From Pseudomarimonas sp964350895 (GTDB lineage: Bacteria > Pseudomonadota > Gammaproteobacteria > Xanthomonadales > Xanthomonadaceae): a DNA stretch of 37,291 bases. The position numbers were made by a program, and so were the translations under genes. This document shows positions 34,095 through 37,291 of the stretch, piece after piece (the first letter of the stretch is position 1; each line of letters starts with the position of its first letter). The DNA lies in assembly GCA_964350895.1 (NCBI GenBank), contig CAYGMG010000024.1, forward strand, positions 1-37,291. The letters run 5' to 3'. Under the pieces are notes generated by a model. The model was not told the DNA's origin. It ran no database searches and worked only from the letters and a program-made list of their open reading frames with translations.

Positions 34095-35615
34095 TCAATG
34101 GTTCGCCAGGTGGCGTGCCTGTCGCTTCGGCAGGGCGCCGTCGCGACGCGGGCGCGGTGTGGGCAGGGTGATGTCCTGTGCCTCGAAGGCCAGCCGGCTG
34201 CGTCCGCCGCCGCCGTGGTAGTCGGAGCTGAGCGCGCTTCCGGCGTCGATGCCCTGCAGGCCGAGGTACTCGTGCAGCAGGTGGACCAGACGCTCCTGGG
34301 CGAAGGCGTGGGTCTTGCCGGTGGTGGCGAACAGCCAGTCCGAGAAGGCCAGGAAGCGCGAGAAAGGCGAGTCGCCGAGGAGCAGCGGAAGGCTGCGCGC
34401 ATAACGACCGGAATTGGCGAGCAGGTCCCAGTAGCGGGCAAAGCGCGAAAGGCGTTGGAAAGTGGCAAAGTCGATCGCGTCGGTGGCCAGCACGTTGTAC
34501 GGCGGGTCGGGCGAGAAACGCAGTCCGAAATCCTGAGTATGGCGGGCGATGGGCGCGCCGCGCAGCCGCTTGAGGATGCCGAACTGGATCTCCTGAGGCC
34601 CGAGTGCAACCAGCCGGTCGAACCCGCTGGCGAACTGCTCGACGGTCTCGCCCGGCAGGCCGGCGATCAGGTCGACGTGCAGGTGCGCGCTGCTGTGCTC
34701 GCGCAGCCAGCGCAGGTTCTCCTCGGCCACCGCGTTCTTCTGCCGCCGCGAGATCCGCGCCTGGACCTCGGGGTCAAAGCTCTGGATGCCGATCTCGAAC
34801 TGCAGGCTGCCCGGCGGAAAGCGCACGATCATTTCCTTGAGCCGTTCGGGCAGGTGGTCGGGCACCAGCTCGAAGTGCGCGAATACCGGGTCCTCGGGCG
34901 CCGAGGCCAACTTGTCCAGAAAGAACTGCAGGATCGCCAGCGAGGTGTCGACCTTCAGGTTGAAGGTGCGGTCGACAAACTTGAACTGCCGCGCGCCGCG
35001 CTGGTACAGGGTTTCCAGCTCGGCCATGAAGATGTCCAGGGCGAAGGGCCAGGCGGTCTTGTCCAGCGCCGAGAGGCAGAACTCGCACTTGAACGGACAG
35101 CCGCGCGAGGCTTCGACGTACAGGTAGCGCTTGGTCAGGTCCTCTTCGCTGTACAGCCGGTAGGGCAGGGCGAGATCCGACAGCGGCGGCTGGCGGCCGG
35201 GTATCAGCCTGTGTGGCGGCGGCGTTCCAGCCAGCAGCTGACGGCACAGCTCGGCGAAGCTGAGATCGCCCCAGCCGGTGATCACGTAGTCGGCGAGCGC
35301 GCAGATCGGCTGTTCGGCGCTCTCGTAGCTGACCTCCGGGCCGCCCAGCACGATCAACAGCTGCGGCTGCAGCACGCGCAGCTGGGCGATCAGCCGGCGG
35401 GTCTCCTCAACATTCCAGATGTAGACGCCGAAGCCGACGATCAGCGGCTGGTCGGCAAGGATGGTCTCGGCGAGGTCCTCGGTCTTCTGCCCGATCACGA
35501 ACTCGCGTAGCGCGGCTTCTGGCGCCAGCTCGCCAAGGTTGGCCAGCAGGTAGCGCAGGCCCAGCGAGGCATGGGCGTAACGGGCATTGAGGGTCGACAG
35601 GACGATCTTCGGCAT
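34095..35615 (-). CDS. B12-binding domain radical SAM protein (DUF4080)
   Basis: The 506-residue protein begins with a cobalamin-binding-like Rossmann domain (LSTLNARYAHASLGLRYLLA, IVGFGVYIWNVEETRRLIAQ, IVLGGPEVSYE). A radical SAM core follows with the three cluster cysteines in SRGCPFKCEFCLSALDKTAW (CxxxCxxC). The C-terminal region has FGILKRLRGAPIARHTQDFG and a DUF4080-type helical tail. Family members are common orphans in gammaproteobacteria. The reaction is unknown, and cobalamin binding cannot be verified by eye because the DxHxxG motif is not clear. It is divergent from tldD across 112 nt. Confidence 0.9.
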   Translation of the reverse strand: MPKIVLSTLNARYAHASLGLRYLLANLGELAPEAALREFVIGQKTEDLAETILADQPLIVGFGVYIWNVEETRRLIAQLRVLQPQLLIVLGGPEVSYESAEQPICALADYVITGWGDLSFAELCRQLLAGTPPPHRLIPGRQPPLSDLALPYRLYSEEDLTKRYLYVEASRGCPFKCEFCLSALDKTAWPFALDIFMAELETLYQRGARQFKFVDRTFNLKVDTSLAILQFFLDKLASAPEDPVFAHFELVPDHLPERLKEMIVRFPPGSLQFEIGIQSFDPEVQARISRRQKNAVAEENLRWLREHSSAHLHVDLIAGLPGETVEQFASGFDRLVALGPQEIQFGILKRLRGAPIARHTQDFGLRFSPDPPYNVLATDAIDFATFQRLSRFARYWDLLANSGRYARSLPLLLGDSPFSRFLAFSDWLFATTGKTHAFAQERLVHLLHEYLGLQGIDAGSALSSDYHGGGGRSRLAFEAQDITLPTPRPRRDGALPKRQARHLANH

Positions 35616-35677
35616 CCGCGCATTATCCCCGCCGCGGCCGGTTCGCGCAGGGCATTGCGCCCAGGGTCACGCTTGAT

Positions 35678-35695
35678 CTGCGAAAATTCGCGCCC
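35678..35695 (+). promoter_or_regulatory. Conserved CTGCGAMAATTCGCGCCC motif before tldD
   Basis: CTGCGAAAATTCGCGCCC lies about 33 nt before the tldD start and differs in one base from the site before rlmD. GCGAA and TTCGC form an inverted repeat around AA. It may be a -10 region (GAAAAT); no good -35 box is seen. Confidence 0.4.
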
Positions 35696-35727
35696 ACCTA
35701 GGGAGCAATCCCGCCATTGAGAGCCGA

Positions 35728-37173
35728 GTGAGCGCATCCATTCTTGAACTGGCGCAGCAGCGCCTGCTGTTTCCCGGCGAGCTGTCTGCCGAGGCCCTGG
35801 GCCCGGTGCTCGGGCGGCTGATGGCGCCTGGCGTCGACTTTGCCGATCTGTACTTCCAGCACACCCGCAGCGAGAGCTGGTCGATGGAGGACGGCATCGT
35901 GAAATCCGGCGCCCACTCGATCGAGCAGGGCGTCGGAGCCCGGGCGATCAGCGGCGAGAAGACCGGCTTCGCCTACAGCGACGAGATCCGCCTGCCGGCC
36001 CTGCTGGAGGCGGCCAACGCCGCGCGCGCGATCGCCCGCAGCGGCGCCGAAGGCAGCGTGCCCCAGGTCCGTCAGCGCGCGGTCCCGGCGCTGTATCCGG
36101 CGATTGATCCGATCGACAGCCTGGGTAGCGAAGCCAAGGTCCGCCTGCTGCGCGAGATCGATGCCTACATTCGCGACAGCGAGCCGCTCGCCCGTCAGGT
36201 CATGCTGAGCATCGCCGGGGTGATGGACACCATGCTGGTGGTGCGCTCGGACGGCGTGGTCGCCGGCGACGTGCGTCCCCTGGTGCGTTTCAACGTCAGC
36301 GTGATCCTGGAGCGCAACGGCCGCCGTGAGCAGGGCTATTCGGGTGGCGGCGGACGCTTTGGCTTCGAGGAGCTGCTGGCCGGCGGACGGCTCAAGGGGC
36401 TGGCTGACGAAGCTTTGCGCCAGGCGCGGGTGAATCTTGATGCGGTCGACGCGCCGGCGGGCAGCATGCCCGTCGTGCTCGGCCCCGGCTGGCCCGGCGT
36501 GCTGCTGCACGAGGCGGTCGGCCATGGCCTGGAGGGCGACTTCAACCGCAAGGGCACCTCGACCTACGCCGGTCGGATGGGCGAGAAGGTGGCCTCCGAG
36601 CTATGCACCATCGTCGATGACGGCACCCTGCCGGGCCGCCGCGGCTCGCTGAGCGTGGACGACGAGGGCCAGCCGACCCAGTGCACCACCCTGATCGAGA
36701 ACGGCCGTCTGGTCGGCTACATCCAGGACAGCCTCAACGCCCGTCTGATGGGCATGGCGCCGACCGGCAACGGTCGCCGCGAGAGCTTTGCCCACCTGCC
36801 GATGCCGCGGATGACCAATACCTACATGCGCGCCGGCAAGAGTGATCCGGAAGAGATCATCCGTAGCGTCAAGCGCGGCCTGTATGCACCGAACTTCGGC
36901 GGCGGCCAGGTCGACATCACCTCGGGCAAGTTCGTGTTTTCGGCCTCCGAGGCCTACCTGATCGAGGACGGCAAGATCACCACCCCGGTCAAGGGCGCCA
37001 CCCTGATCGGCAATGGCCCTGAGGTGATGAACCGGGTGTCGATGGTCGGCACCGACCTGGCGCTCGACGCAGGCGTCGGCATTTGCGGCAAGGACGGTCA
37101 GAGCGTGCCGGTGGGCGTCGGCCAGCCGACGCTGAAGATCGACGCCCTGACCGTCGGCGGAACCCGGGCGTGA
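35728..37173 (+). CDS. tldD: Metalloprotease TldD
   Basis: This 481-residue catalytic subunit belongs to the TldD/TldE (PmbA) protease. The zinc motif HEAVGHGLEGDF has His261, Glu262 and His266. The C-terminal VGICGKDGQSVPVGVGQPTL holds the further conserved Cys region. TldD-TldE degrades unfolded peptides and matures some peptide natural products and the CcdA antitoxin. The start is GTG 35728. No tldE/pmbA lies in the window. The divergent radical SAM gene upstream may share the promoter region. Its end is followed by a hairpin-rich tail. Confidence 0.96.
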   Translation: MSASILELAQQRLLFPGELSAEALGPVLGRLMAPGVDFADLYFQHTRSESWSMEDGIVKSGAHSIEQGVGARAISGEKTGFAYSDEIRLPALLEAANAARAIARSGAEGSVPQVRQRAVPALYPAIDPIDSLGSEAKVRLLREIDAYIRDSEPLARQVMLSIAGVMDTMLVVRSDGVVAGDVRPLVRFNVSVILERNGRREQGYSGGGGRFGFEELLAGGRLKGLADEALRQARVNLDAVDAPAGSMPVVLGPGWPGVLLHEAVGHGLEGDFNRKGTSTYAGRMGEKVASELCTIVDDGTLPGRRGSLSVDDEGQPTQCTTLIENGRLVGYIQDSLNARLMGMAPTGNGRRESFAHLPMPRMTNTYMRAGKSDPEEIIRSVKRGLYAPNFGGGQVDITSGKFVFSASEAYLIEDGKITTPVKGATLIGNGPEVMNRVSMVGTDLALDAGVGICGKDGQSVPVGVGQPTLKIDALTVGGTRA

Positions 37174-37180
37174 GCGCCGC

Positions 37181-37291
37181 GCTAGTGTCCTGTCCCGGAC
37201 GTACATCGCAGAATTCGCTCGGTCTGCATCGCCGAGGCTGCGTTGCTCGTCGTCGCCATAGCGCTGCTATGCCTCCTTCTCGCGCCTTGCC
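37181..37291. repeat. Hairpin-rich non-coding sequence, possible repeat cut by the window edge
   Basis: After the tldD stop, GCTAGTGTCCTGTCCCGGAC contains a GTCC...GGAC hairpin (37187-37200), and CATAGCGCTGCTATG (37257-37271) is a second inverted repeat. No frame is convincing. The combination resembles intergenic repeats seen in related genomes, but only one copy is in the window. Confidence 0.4.

Noticed and set aside
1..37291. CRISPR array, prophage, integrase, toxin-antitoxin or defence genes
   Set aside because: No regularly spaced direct repeats, phage structural genes, integrases or recognisable toxin-antitoxin pairs were seen; the content is core metabolism and envelope genes.
1..37291. 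tRNA or rRNA genes
   Set aside because: I looked in the intergenic gaps for acceptor-CCA and T-loop GGTTCRANYCC patterns and found none I could support.

Overview
The window is a high-GC, gene-dense stretch of a gammaproteobacterial chromosome. Its gene order and intergenic repeats fit the Xanthomonadales (Lysobacterales) and relatives best. The main clue is the Pseudomonas-like order rpoE(algU)-rseA(mucA)-rseB(mucB)-rseC(mucC)-mucD-lepA-lepB-DUF4845-rnc-era-recO. Two further clues are short repeats built on GGGATTCGGGATTCG and on TGTGGGAGCGGAT...ATCCGCTCCCACA. The taxonomic assignment is inference from content only. Nearly all of the window is core housekeeping DNA. I see no prophage, insertion sequence transposase, CRISPR array, rRNA or tRNA gene.

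Layout. Positions 21-154 hold an intergenic repeat whose inverted copy lies at 33772-33907. Positions 258-4127 (minus) are a MoxR ATPase / DUF58 / transglutaminase-like membrane protein operon. 4160-6010 (plus) is an ArnT-like family 39 glycosyltransferase with a C-terminal Ig-like domain. 6039-9036 (minus) holds a Maf/YceF nucleotide pyrophosphatase, a small membrane coiled-coil protein, a secreted cyclophilin and the SrkA kinase. 9109-10973 (minus) holds a methyltransferase and an intracellular PHB depolymerase. 11108-11596 (plus) is glutathione peroxidase. 11732-14136 (minus) is proB-proA, whose 3' end runs into a repeat. 14239-16278 (minus) is a fused enoyl-CoA hydratase/3-hydroxyacyl-CoA dehydrogenase.

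16511-26195 (plus) is the envelope-stress sigma-E operon followed by the translation/secretion/RNA-processing cluster ending in recO. The end of recO overlaps antisense with the end of a REC-Hpt response regulator (26063-26812, minus). 26863-29514 (plus) is a YdbH-like large protein with a YdbL-type (DUF1318) lipoprotein, a probable envelope lipid-transport pair. 29567-33709 (plus) is rlmD, a CYTH triphosphatase-like protein, nagZ, hpt and an MTAP/PNP-family phosphorylase. The last two form a plausible methylthioinosine-to-IMP salvage step. 34095-35615 (minus) is a B12-binding radical SAM protein (DUF4080), divergent from tldD (35728-37173). The right edge enters a hairpin-rich non-coding sequence that may be another repeat.

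No clearly new multi-gene system is visible. The points most worth a second look are the YdbH/YdbL pair without a separate YnbE, the repeat-encoded C-terminus of ProA, the REC-Hpt protein that interlocks with recO, and the repeat families.
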